Of a stretch of 64,000 nt of DNA, positions 11,660 through 21,435 are shown in pieces. Origin of the DNA: Heterodera schachtii (taxonomy: Eukaryota; Nematoda; Chromadorea; Rhabditida; Heteroderidae). The stretch covers positions 3,218,595 through 3,282,594 of the forward strand of contig SIJG01000004.1 in NCBI GenBank assembly GCA_023374025.1, in the 5' to 3' direction. The notes below the pieces were generated by a model, which had not been told where the DNA came from, searched no databases, and saw only the letters and a program-made list of their open reading frames with translations. Numbering within the stretch: the stretch's first letter is position 1; each line of letters begins with the position of its first letter. Position numbers and translations under genes: made by a program.

Positions 11660-12330
11660 CTTATGTTGATGAATGGATTTTGAAGCGATGCCCAATTATT
11701 GGGGAGAAGAAAGATGGATATTCTTATGCTGCCAAATTGAACAATGTCTTTGTTGATTTGCGTAGCATCGAAAATGCCATTGGGTAAGTGTAAGCATTGT
11801 TTAGTCATCAATGGCATTTGCCATTGCTAAATCCCATTTTTCATCAAATTAAATTGCATTTTTAGGGCATTGTCTCCACCAGCAGATAAAAGTGCCGAGA
11901 ATGTGTGCTCGAGTGCCGCTGGGCCAAGCAGTGATCAGCGCAATAAATGAATGGATTATTATTTGAGAAATGACTGATCGATCCTTTTTTGGATTCATAT
12001 GTAATTGAAACCAAATATATTCGTGTATTTTGTATTTATGTTAAATGAAAGATTTGGACTTTTTTTGCAGTTAATGAGAGAGAGAGAGCTCGAATTTTTG
12101 GAAAATTTCTAAAAGGATAAAAGAATTTGACCCGGACCGGCTTACGGGATTAAACAAATCTCTTTTTCCCAGCAGAAGTTATCCGGCCTAAAAATTTTGA
12201 GCAGCGATATTTTTAGTCACCGATTTAACAAAATGGCATTTTATCCGCTGATCAGAGATCATTTATTAATAATTGCTGATTGATCACCAAAATGCAACAA
12301 CAAAATAACAGAAAAGTCAAATTGATTAGA

Positions 12331-12535
12331 TCAGACAAACATGCCCAACATTGCTTCATTGGTTGTGCCAACGCGGAGCCGAAATGCCGTTGTCGCTGCA
12401 GTCGCCGTCTGCGACCGGTCGCCGCCAGTCGCGTCAATCGCCGATTTTCCGTTGTCGCCGCCGCTGTGCGAAGACAGACGAATCGCCGATGCCGCCGAGG
12501 CGAATGGTCGCCGACGGCGGCTGCTGTTTATAAAA
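12331..12535 (-). pseudogene. fragment of the GC-rich exon at 7237-7592
   Basis: Matches the 3' part of the 7237-7592 exon (SAASAIRLSSHSGGDNG on the minus strand) and is also preceded by the same 3' flank of an F-box-like gene. It breaks off at about 12535, where the promoter region of the next gene begins. Confidence 0.4.
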
Positions 12536-12562
12536 AAATTATTGTCATCATTTTTTGTAATC

Positions 12563-12604
12563 ATAATTTACGACTAATTATAATTATAAGTGTGCTCAGC
12601 TAAC
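12563..12604 (+). promoter_or_regulatory. family-wide 5' element
   Basis: ATAATTTACGACTAATTATA, then AAGTGTGCTCAGCTAA, lies 10-50 bp before the expected start at 12614. It matches the element before 5652 and, on the minus strand, those before 48952, 53597 and 57498. Confidence 0.45.
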
Positions 12605-12613
12605 TGGCGAAAA

Positions 12614-14249
12614 ATAAACCGACGGTAAGAATTGGTTTTTGTAATTACAAAATTTTCATTTACCCAATTTTTTCTTGTTTTAGTTGGATTTGTAGCGATG
12701 TTTGGCTGAACATTCTGCCCTTCTTTGACTATGCCCAACTCGGCCTCACAATGGCATTGCTTTCTTATCGTTTCGATGTTTTGGTGGACAAACATTTTGA
12801 TGGCACAACAGAATTTACAATTTTGAGACAAATCATCATTTGCAAGGACAAAGCATCAAAACCGAAACTGTCTGTTCTGATCGATGGCACATTTGTGGAA
12901 TTTCCATTGCCGGACCGTCCGTTGCCCAACAAAATCCGCTTTAATGACATTCGGATTGAGTAATTTTAAACACATCTTTGTATATTAAAACTTCGCAAGG
13001 ACATTGAAATGCCAAAACTTTTTGTCGATGGCAAATTTGAGGGATTTCCGGTGCCGGACCATCCGCTGCCCAACAAAATCCGCTTTAAACACCTTCATAT
13101 TCAGTAAAACAAATCCAAGGCATATTGTTTATCTGATCAAAAGCATCCCCTTTTCAGCTATATTGACCATTCCGTGATCACATTTTTCCGTTCCAACCAG
13201 CAAATTTGGGACAGAATAGGCACCAAATTGGATTTGTTTGTGCCTTGCGACAACCCAACTGATGTCCAGCCAATTTGGGATGTTTTTGTCCGTCAAATTT
13301 GGCCCGCTTTTGCGACAAACATTCGCTATTTGGGCTTTCCCAATGCCATACATTTGGACAGTTTGCGTCGTCGCACATCGCCAACAATTCTCACCGATCT
13401 CAATCGTCTGAATTCAATCCTTTCTGGTAGTCTGTGCCCCGCCGGTACAATTGGTGATGCTTTTGATCAGCCAAATACAATAATTTCTGCCGGCCAAGCA
13501 TTGGCCAAATGGTTACACGTGCCGAGAAAAGATGGTCTTCAGCAGAAGTGGTTGACTTGCTACGAATTAATGGCATCCACAAATGCTGAATGGGTCGACA
13601 ATTTCAAGCAGGTCGTCGTCACATTTCCATAATTATTTTTTTTGGTTTTAAAATTGTATTTTGGGTACTTATACAGTTTGACTCACATAAATTTTTTTTT
13701 GTTTTTAATGATAAAAACATGTTTCCAGGGGGTTTCGGGGCCGCTGATCATGAATTTGAACTTCATTTGACAAATTTCCGAATCCTAACCCGAAAAAAAT
13801 TTTATGTGGGTCAAACTGTATTAGTACCGTATTTTGATTTTGTTTAGGTTTTTGTCCATGCTCGCACTTCTGTCAGTTACACCGTTCACTTCAATTTGCA
13901 CGTGGAAACATCACCAATTGTGCCATTTGAATTGGAGAATGAGCGGACCAATGAAAAGATGACATTGGAGAAAGTGTCACATTATGGTGGTGGTGAATGG
14001 CTTTTGAAGCGATGCCCAATTATTGGGGAGAAGAAAGATGAAAATTCGGATGCCAATTTGAACAGTGTCCTTTTGTATTTGAATGACTTCCAAAATGCCA
14101 TTGGGTAAGTGTAAGCATTGTTTAGTCATCAATGGCATTTGCCATTGTTTTACCCAATTAATTGCATTTAATTTAGGCCATTGTCTCCACCAGCAAACAA
14201 AAGTGCCGAAAATGTGTGCTCGAGTGCCGCGGGGCCAAGCATTGAGTGA
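12614..14249 (+). CDS. F-box-like family member, complete but start codon ATA
   Basis: Exons 12614-12624, 12684-12959, 13158-13611, 13848-14104 and 14177-14249 total 1071 nt, a full 356-codon frame. The first codon is ATA (ATAAACCGACG) where the paralogue at 307 has ATG. F-box-like part: RWICSDVWLNILPFFD (about 4-20), then MALLSYRFDVLVDKHFDG. Exon 3 (about 97-247) has YIDHSVITFF, QPIWDVFVRQIWP and GQALAKWLHV. Exon 4 (248-332) has VPFELENERTNEKMTL and WLLKRCPI. Tail PLSPPANKSAENVCSS. Intron 2 carries an orphan exon-2 3' end (13003-13107) and intron 3 an insertion (13664-13828). Translation could begin at MALLS, removing half the F-box, or the gene is newly dead. Confidence 0.65.
13664..13828. 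mobile_element. GGTACTTAT...TTAGTACC element, 165 bp, in intron 3
   Basis: Ends GGTACTTATACAGTTTGACTCACATAAA and the inverse TTTATGTGGGTCAAACTGTATTAGTACC. 8-bp duplication GTATTTTG (13656-13663, 13829-13836). The paralogue at 11264-11290 shows the uninterrupted site (TTGCATTTTGATTTTGTTTAG). Confidence 0.85.
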
Positions 14250-14863
14250 TCAGCGCAATGAATGAATGGATTATTATTTGAAAAAAAAGATCGACCGATC
14301 CTTTTTTGGATTTGCTAATTGAAATAGACTTATTCATGTATTTATGTTTGTGCTAAATGAAAGATTTGGACTTTTTTTGCAGTTAACGATAGAGAGAGAG
14401 AGCTCGGCTTTTTGGAAAATTTCTAAAAGGATAAGAGAATTTTGATCCCGGTCCGCTTTTCGGGATTAAACAAAACCCTTTCTTTTTTTCCAGCAGAACT
14501 TATCCGGCCTAAAAATTTTGATTCGCATTTGTTTCCCACACAGCAGCGATATTTTTAGTCACAAATTAACAAAATGGCATTTTATGTGCTGATCAGTGAT
14601 CATTTATCAATAAATCAATAACTGTAGAAATTAATCACCAAAATGCAACAACAATTATAACAAAAAAGCCAAATTAATCAGACAAATATAACACGCTCAA
14701 TCAGTCTGATAATTTTTCAGCTTGAAATTTCGAAGCTATAAAAAAGTTGCTTCGTAAACATCCCGCTTTTTTTGTAAAATTCTGTAATCAACGATGGAAC
14801 AGTTCAAAGCGGTGATCATCCCTATTTAATTGGTTTTTCTATGCTTTTTTGTCCCATTTTTAG
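14250..14863. other. conserved 3' flank then unassigned sequence
   Basis: 14250-14690 matches the 3' flanks of the loci at 5652 and 10087. Past about 14690 the similarity ends. I see no gene up to the exon-like block at 14864. Confidence 0.5.
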
Positions 14864-15229
14864 GCATTTTCCAATGCTTCTTTTCCGGTTACTTTTCGCA
14901 TTCACTTTCTGCTATCTTCTCCAATTGACTCTGTTGTGCCATTTGATCTGATCAACGAAGTGACTGGAGAGAAATTGTTTCTTCATCAATCAGCAAATGA
15001 CTTTTGGCTCAGCCGTTGTTCGTTGGATGGGATTGGAGAAAATGGGACAATGTGTGGGAGGAAATGATTGATCGGACGAACCCAATTGACATTCGGATCA
15101 GAGACGGCGGATATCTAAAATGCTTAATGATTTTATGAGTTCAATCACCAATTGAACAATGTTTTTTTTTCAGTTTTCTCGACGCCGCTTCTCTCGGGCC
15201 GAATGACCACTGATCAGCAGCAGAAATGA
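14864..15229 (+). pseudogene. divergent F-box-like family 3' fragment (exons 4-5)
   Basis: After the acceptor CCCATTTTTAG an exon reads AFSNASFPVTFRIHFLLSSP, then VVPFDLINEVTGEKLFL and WLSRCSLDG, which aligns with exon 4 of the family (PFELVNERTNEKLTL, WLLKRCPI). The frame then breaks (stop after GTMCGRK, with DRTNPIDIRI in another frame). A possible exon 5 follows CAG at 15171-15173. It represents a second, older subfamily. Confidence 0.5.
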
Positions 15230-15916
15230 ATTAATTAATCAATTGATTGATGCGATTATGTGATCGAAATCACATTGGCACTTATGCCATTTCAATATTG
15301 TGTATAATTTGTTTGTTTGTATTTTGGCTTTTGCTTTCTCGCAAATTTGCCCATTTCCATCGTACTCGTAGGCTGTTAATTATTTTCGCTGTTTTTCCAG
15401 TTCATTACGGAAATTTTCAACAATTAATATTCGACCTTTGCTTGCTCGCAAATGCGTCCATTTCCATTATATTTTATGTACATATATAAGTGAAATTCAT
15501 TGTGAGTAATTAATCGTTGATAAAATGGCTAATAATAAAAACGGTAAAAGCTGCGCATATAAAGAATAATCAATATTCATAAAATGATTAAATTAAAAAA
15601 TCTTTTTGAAATGTCTTTGCATTTTTCGAACAATTACTGATCATGATTCTGGCTGGCATCTCTATTCCGGCCAAATTATCGAATCCCCGACTAAGAAAAC
15701 CAATAAAATTGGTTTTGAGCAATTTTAAGTTTTGGGGCCTCCGATTAACATTTATCACCAAATTTCAATTCACCAACTCAAAAATGATTGGCCATTTCTC
15801 AAATACATATGTTGAACAAAAATTCTAAAACAATCAGACAAATAAATGTGTAAGAAGCAACAAAGCATTTCTGAGAGAAAATAAGCATCAAATCCATTTG
15901 AAATAATTATTGTAAT
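15230..15916. other. intergenic, no gene seen
   Basis: AT-rich. 15640-15830 (GGTTTTGAGCAATTTTAAGTTTTGGG) is duplicated at 52095-52220, in both places downstream of a minus-strand family member, so it belongs to an old duplicated 3' flank. Confidence 0.5.
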
Positions 15917-16800
15917 TCACTTCCGCGCACTCAGACGATTTTGGTTGAAATGATCCGCTTCTTCGTACGTTGATGGAGACAATTGCCTAAATTGAGTTTT
16001 TATTTTTTATCAAAATCAAATTCCGTTGATTGCTGTTCCTTACCCAATGCTATCATTGCCACGCCAAAATTCAAATTTGACATTGTTCAATTTGCCGTCC
16101 CAATTTCCGTCGTTTTCCCACTGAACCGTCTCCCCAATTGGGCATCGCTTCAACAGCCAATAAAAAGTGTCTTCATTTATTAGTGTCAGCTTTTCTTTGG
16201 TCCGTTCATTCACCAATTCAAATGGCTTATACACTTTTATCGCATGGTCAATTCGAATAATGTAACTGGCGGAAGAAGTGGCACGGGGAAATGCCTTAAA
16301 TAAAAAGAAACGCAAATTAAAGATAATTAATCAATTAGTCAGTCAGTTGTTTAATGAAATATGGCCGGCCACCTCTTTGAAATTGTTGACCCATTTAAGA
16401 TTTGGTGGATTCGAATAATAACGATAAAACAATCGCTTTGGTTGTCCATTTTTGCTCGGCGTGTGTAACTGATATTATTAATGAAAATTTCCAATTCATC
16501 ACGGAAATGTTTCAACTGATCATGATCAGTGAGAATTGTCAGTGAAATGCCATGGCGCAAATTGTCAAAATCAACGGCATAGGTAAAGTTCAGGCGGATG
16601 TTTGTCGCAAAATTTGGCCAAATTTGATAGACCAAAACAGCCCAAATCAGCATAGTTATGTTCGGTTTCGTATGAAGGCACATTCAACTCTAATTTGGTG
16701 CCTTTTCTGTCCCAAATTTGCTTGTTGGAACGGAAAAATGCGAGCACAGAATGGTCAATGTAACTGAAGAAATATATAAATGTTTTTCCTTTATCTTCTT

Positions 16801-17987
16801 GCCGAATACGGTATCGGCTCAAAATCGCACAAAAACACTTTTATAGGTTTTCTTAGGTGCTGAGAACGATAGAAAAGCTTAAAATTTGGCGCGGAAAAGC
16901 ATTTAAACCGGTTTTTGAACCGGTTTAAAACTCGAAAATTTGAGTGAAAAGGAGGGCTCCTGCTGACCTTTTAAAACGGTCAAATTCGGACAAATTTGGT
17001 ATCATTCAACAGCTCTTGACGAGCTAAGTCTAAAAATCAAAGAATCAAGGCGAACCGACGCCATCTGAGCATTGGGACAACTGAGTCCCAGTGAAAATGG
17101 ACTAATCGGCAAATAACAATTTTAAAGCTAAATTTCGCAAAAGAGAGCATGCGAAGACGGAGCAAGTAGTGGGGCGAGACGAAGGGCGAAGGAAAAAGTC
17201 TGACGAGCGCCACAGGCGGTTGACTGCGGGGGCCCGAAGGGCCCCCGCCAATCAGTCAACCGCCTGCGGATCACGCGCGGACTTCTTCCGGAGCCCGTAG
17301 TCTCGCCCCACCTACTGGCCGCCGTAGTCGAGTGTGCGGCGGTTTTTTAGCGCAATAACCAAAATGACCTATTTGCACCAGTTTCAATGCATTACATTTG
17401 GTACTGGTGCCCATTTTCACTGGGACTCAGTTGTCCCAATGCTCAGATGGCGTCGGTTCGACTTGATTCCTCGATTTTTAGACTTAGCTCGTCAAGAGCT
17501 TTCGAATTATACCAAATTTGTCCGAATTTGACCGTTTTAAAAGGTCAGCAGGAGCCCTCCTTTTCACTCAAATTTTCGAGTTTTAAACCGGTTCAAAAAC
17601 CGGTTTAAATGCTTTCCGCGCCAAATTTTAAGCTTTTCTATCGTTCTCAGCACAGTCGTAAAAAACAGAGGGAGTTGTTGTCGTCAGGGGCTTTAATAAT
17701 GTTGTTGCAGCACACAGCAAAACAGACAACAGCCCAAAGCAAACAGCAAAACACAAAACAATGCCGAAGATAATTTATTAATTCCAAATACAATAAGGCG
17801 ATGACAAATCAATAGGGATAACTGACGACTGCATCAACTAACAACTAACTCACAAAATCACAAACAAAATGAACACAAAATAAAAGAACAAAACGCCAAA
17901 TATAATTTAAATCACAATAATATCACAGCACCTAAGAAAACCTATAAAAGTGTTTTTGTGCGATTTTGAGCCGATACCGTATTCGGC
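16801..17987. mobile_element. 1.19-kb foldback element with central GC hairpin
   Basis: The sequence from GCCGAATACGGTATCGGCTC at 16801 is mirrored by GAGCCGATACCGTATTCGGC ending 17987. The mirror continues inward through TTTGAACCGGTTTAAA and CATCTGAGCATTGGGACAAC to a GC hairpin centred near 17237 (CAGGCGGTTGACTG at 17213, CAGTCAACCGCCTG at 17253, with GGGGGCCCGAAGGGCCCCC between). The right arm is interrupted by 17654-17931. The flanking gene is also deleted, so no target duplication remains. No coding capacity. Confidence 0.85.
17654..17931. mobile_element. insertion in the right arm of the foldback
   Basis: 278 bp of unrelated sequence, rich in CAAAACA/ACAAAAT words, breaks the arm. CAGCAC is present on both sides (17648-17653 and 17926-17931), which may be a 6-bp target duplication. 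The ends are not inverted, so the class is unknown. Confidence 0.5.
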
Positions 17988-18540
17988 AATTTTTCCTCGA
18001 AACGGTCGGAAAGCAATGCCATTTTGAGTCCGAGTTGAGCATGGTCAAAAGATGGCAGAATGTCCAACCAAACATCCGCACAAATCCAACTGAAACATGA
18101 AAAAAATGGGAAAATGAAAATTGTAATTTTATTTACGAAAATTTCCTTACCGTCTGTTCATTTTGATGCAATTAGCACAATTTTCCCTTTTTCCAATTGT
18201 TGGTGTCACAAAATGCAGAATATCTAGGTAAATAAAATTGTCTTGCAAATCCTTTAATCAATGAGCTGGGAATGAAAGGAATTGCAAGTTAATGAAGGGG
18301 AAAATGAAAAGAAAATTGGGCAAAACTATCAATTTTGAATTTGGCAAAATACATTAACACAATGATTTAATTTTGGCTTCCAATTCAAAAAAAAAAATTT
18401 TGTTTTGGACACTTGAAAAAATATATAGTTTTGATTTTGATACATTTTTAAAGGTTGTTTAGGTAATCAAGTAATTATGATCATTAGGGCTAGGAATTAA
18501 TGTCAAATGACCTTTTTTTTGCTAACACGAAATCGCCTTA

Positions 18541-18885
18541 AAATGACTTTTAGGACACAAATGGCCAATGAAAATTTCGAACCCCGGACTCGAACAAAAG
18601 TCGAAAACAACTCATTTTCCATAAAAACCAACTTTATTGTCTAAACCGATTAAGATGCATGGAATGAATAGAAAATACGGATTTATGGTCATTACAGATA
18701 TTTGAACCGATTTTGGACAAATAAATAAAGGTGGATTTTGGTAAAAATAAATTTTCAAGAAAGTGAATTTTGTGTAAAAATGAGTTTCGACTTTTGTTCG
18801 AGTTCGGGTCAAGGGGTTCGGAATGGATATCATATTCGTGATCAGCACCACCGAAAAGCTCAGGGTTCATGTTTTTATCGCAAAA
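18541..18885. mobile_element. foldback element of the TTTGTTCGAATTCGG family
   Basis: Left arm TTCGAACCCCGGACTCGAACAAAAGTCGAAAA and right arm TTTCGACTTTTGTTCGAGTTCGGGTCAAGGGGTTCGGAA, with GTGATCAGCACCACCGAAAA beyond. The arms are imperfect. Confidence 0.6.
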
Positions 18886-19343
18886 TAATAAAGGAAAATA
18901 CGGGACCTCCATTCTTCATGATTGCCGCATTTTTTTTGCTAGTTTTTCATCTTTTTTTCCATTTCATTGTCGAAATCTGGGCTGTGCGAAAATCACACAC
19001 AAAAAAAAAAAATTCTCGTATACGAAAACGAAACGAAAAAACTTTGGCGGACGAAAACGAAAGTCAAAAAGTGCCGAAAATGTAGGACGAAACGAAATTT
19101 CGTCCAGCCCTGGTCGAAATGGATACGGGATTCGTGGGCAACGATCTGAAAACCATCGGAAGCATCGTTTTGAGCAATTTGAGTTTGCGAAGCACAGATT
19201 AATTAATATTTATCCAATTTTCAATTCAGCCATAATACAAAAATAAATCAGTCATTTCTCAAATAATCTCTCATCCCAAATAAAATATCATCCAAACAAT
19301 GCAATTCATCATAACTCAAATGATCGGTAATTTCCTTAAATGA
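18886..19343. other. intergenic, no gene seen
   Basis: AT-rich with GAAAACGAAA-type words. Short frames only. Confidence 0.4.
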
Positions 19344-19535
19344 TCACTCATTCTTCTGCTGATCACTGGGCCCGGGAGTCAAGAACACTTTTTCGTCGCT
19401 TTGATCTGCTGGCGGAGACAGCGGCCTAAATTAAAAATGCAATTTCAATTTATGAACATTTTTTTCAGTTGGCGTTGTGTTATAAAAATGAATTTGCATA
19501 TTGTAAGCGACAGAAGTGGTGGCACGGAGAAATGT
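19344..19535 (-). pseudogene. F-box-like family 3' fragment
   Basis: Exon 5 19344-19425 reads PLSPPADQSDEKVFLTPGPS, close to the tail of the gene at 47616. Only the first 68 nt of exon 4 remain (19468-19535, TFLRATTSVAYNMQI); the rest is deleted. Upstream exons were replaced by repeats. Confidence 0.65.
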
Positions 19536-19681
19536 CTAAACAAAATTGGTAAAACAAAAACAAATTGGTCATCATTAGGGCTGCTAATTTTATGTAAGAA
19601 AAATCGCAAAATTATGTAAATAAAATATGTATAAAAAATGCTAAAATATGTATGAAATATGTACAAAAACCCCCAAATATG

Positions 19682-20567
19682 CGGTAGGGGTCAACTGCGT
19701 CTGGCCAACTGCGTCTCGCCAACTGCGTCTGGCCAACTGCGTCTGAGCCAACTGCGTCTTGGGGCCAACTGCGTCTGAGCCAACTGCGTCTCGCCAACTG
19801 CGTCTTAGTAGTAAAAGGGCCAACTGCGTCTCAGTCAAAAAAATCAATTAATACCCATAAAATATATTAAAAATTCAAAATGAAAAGCACTTATCGTATA
19901 TGCTCTAATTATAGCCCAGTCTCTATTAATCGCGCAGTCTCCAATTATACCCCAGTCTACGAGGTGTTTTGAAAAATAATCCCTCTATCATAATCCCCCA
20001 GTCTCTAATTATCCCCCCTTTTCTTAAAAAATAATCCCCCATGGGCTATAATTAGAGCATATACGGTAAGCTTAGCCTTTATTACTTTATTGTTTTAGCG
20101 TCCCAATTTGATATTAGAATTTTTTATACGAGTTGTCTGTGTATGAATTGCCTTCTTACGAATTATCATGACACCTTAGGTTTAACAAATCTAGTTAAAA
20201 ATAATCAGGGCAAAGAAACCTTTCCTCTTAGTTATTGGGGCGCCTAAACATGGACATACAAAATAGCAAGGACTCATATAATGCCATAGAATGCGTAAAC
20301 CTATTTTTGGACGCGTAAAACGTGATCTGACGCGCATAAAACCGACAAAAACCGCCTTTATTTCCTGAATGTTTAATGCTAACGTGATTTGAAATTGAAT
20401 TTGAGGATTTGAAGCGCTACAACCAGGAAAAACAGCTTATAAAAATATTTTTTTTAAAATTTTTCTAAAAAATTTTGAAATTAAATCAACTGAGACGCAG
20501 TTGGCCCTTTTACTACTAAGACGCAGTTGGCCAGACGCAGTTGGCGAGACGCAGTTGGCCCGTTCCG
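19682..20567. mobile_element. word-array TIR element 1 (CCAACTGCGTCT words)
   Basis: The left end has nine copies of CAACTGCGTCT separated by 2-6 bases. The right end has four inverse copies (AGACGCAGTTG). Tips CGG... and ...CCG. A 9-bp duplication CCAAATATG flanks it (19673-19681, 20568-20576). The AT-rich core holds a nested hairpin element (about 19890-20069, CTTATCGTATATGC / GCATATACGGTAAG). No coding capacity. Confidence 0.82.
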
Positions 20568-20665
20568 CCAAATATGTACTAAAATATGTAAATAAAAATT
20601 TTTTTAATGGTTATTTTTTGGAAAAAAATTCTTTGTAAAAAGTGAAATAGGCACAAAATGCCATA

Positions 20666-21296
20666 TGTCGCCAAAAGCGACACAAATTTCTTGGAAATTT
20701 TCATTTATTTTTTGATCCTTTTCATCGATCAATTTTGAATTCGCTCGCTCGTTAATTATGAGTCATCTTCTCTCTTCCTCATATTTTTATGGATTTTTTG
20801 TCCATTTGTTTGTGCACATTTTTCACGTGCCTGGCCCCGCCCCCATTGATTTGTGAGGGTATAAAAGCCCGGCCCATTCTCCATTTTCTTCACTTATCAA
20901 TTTTCGATTAAGTCAGCCGGACAGTTTTCTGTCCAAGCATTTGCATTAAATTGTAATTGTGAAATTGAATTGAATAAAGATTAAGAAAGAGTCTTAGTCT
21001 TTCTTCTATCTGTAAAAGGGACGCTCAGGAGCCCTTTCATACAGATCATTAAGCCGTTGACCCCGTTGGGTCACAAAAGGCTTACCAAAGGAAAGGAGAA
21101 GCATTTTCCTCCTTTCAATTTGTCCCTTCAGTAAAGGAGAGGAATTTCCTCCCTTTAATTTGTCCCTTTGGACACTCAGTGAATTTCTGTCTTTTGGACA
21201 GAAATTCGCTTTGCTTAAAAGACTCCCCCCTTCTGCCGGGAGAGTCTGCTTCCCCTTCTGCCGGGAAGTGCAAATTTTTGTGGCTTTTTGCCCACA
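20666..21296 (+). repeat. 5' LTR
   Basis: Starts TGTCGCC and ends GCCCACA. Contains CACGTG (20824-20829), a GC box (about 20836-20844), a TATA box TATAAAAG (20860-20867) and a poly(A) signal AATAAA (20973-20978), giving a plausible U3-R-U5 layout. Confidence 0.9.
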
Positions 21297-21299
21297 AAA

Positions 21300-21317
21300 T
21301 TGGAGCCCCGTAGGGGT
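21300..21317 (+). other. putative primer binding site
   Basis: TGGAGCCCCGTAGGGGTC begins three bases after the LTR and with TGG, as expected for pairing with a tRNA 3' CCA end. I cannot name the tRNA without a search. Confidence 0.5.
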
Positions 21318-21435
21318 CGGCTTCCAGTCGTAAGCCTACCCTCCAACCAAACGCCAATCCAAAGCGCAGCCGTAGCGCTTGGATCAAACGCACAACCCAA
21401 AGGGGTTTATTGCGTTTTCATCAAGCGTAAGAGCA

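Larger units (their letters stand above)
10087..11950 (+). pseudogene. F-box-like family member, 5'-truncated and split by two insertions
   Basis: Starts with the last bases of exon 2 (AAAATCCGCTTTAAGGACCTTCGG, then GTAATG at about 10117). Exon 3 is 10161-11233 interrupted by 10440-11089. Exon 4 is 11291-11783 interrupted by 11422-11659. Exon 5 is 11866-11950 (ALSPPADKSAENVCSSAAGPS). Exon 3 changes frame after DRRCGHAKK, and two bases are missing in AAATG(GT)TACACATG. There is no start codon or F-box part. It is clearly non-functional and useful as an empty-site reference for other insertions. Confidence 0.75.
15917..18161 (-). pseudogene. F-box-like family member split by a large foldback element
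   Basis: Exon 1 18151-18161 (ATGAACAGACG) and the start of exon 2 (18089 down to about 18000, to MALLSDRF) lie on one side of the palindrome at 16801-17987. Exon 3 (16373-16763), exon 4 (16044-16294) and exon 5 (15917-15986) lie on the other. The 3' two-thirds of exon 2 is lost. Exon 3 shifts frame after NVPSYETEHNY and lacks the GQALAKWLH block. Exon 4 is fully open (AFPRATSSASYIIRIDHAIK, PFELVNERTKEKLTL). Confidence 0.72.

Noticed and set aside
17161..17340. GC-rich hairpin as a tRNA or structured RNA gene
   Set aside because: It is the centre of a longer palindrome. No tRNA arms, A/B boxes or CCA-compatible ends are seen.
21379..21435. Upstream extension of the gag-env frame
   Set aside because: It contains only a TTG as possible start. 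The first ATG is at 21436.
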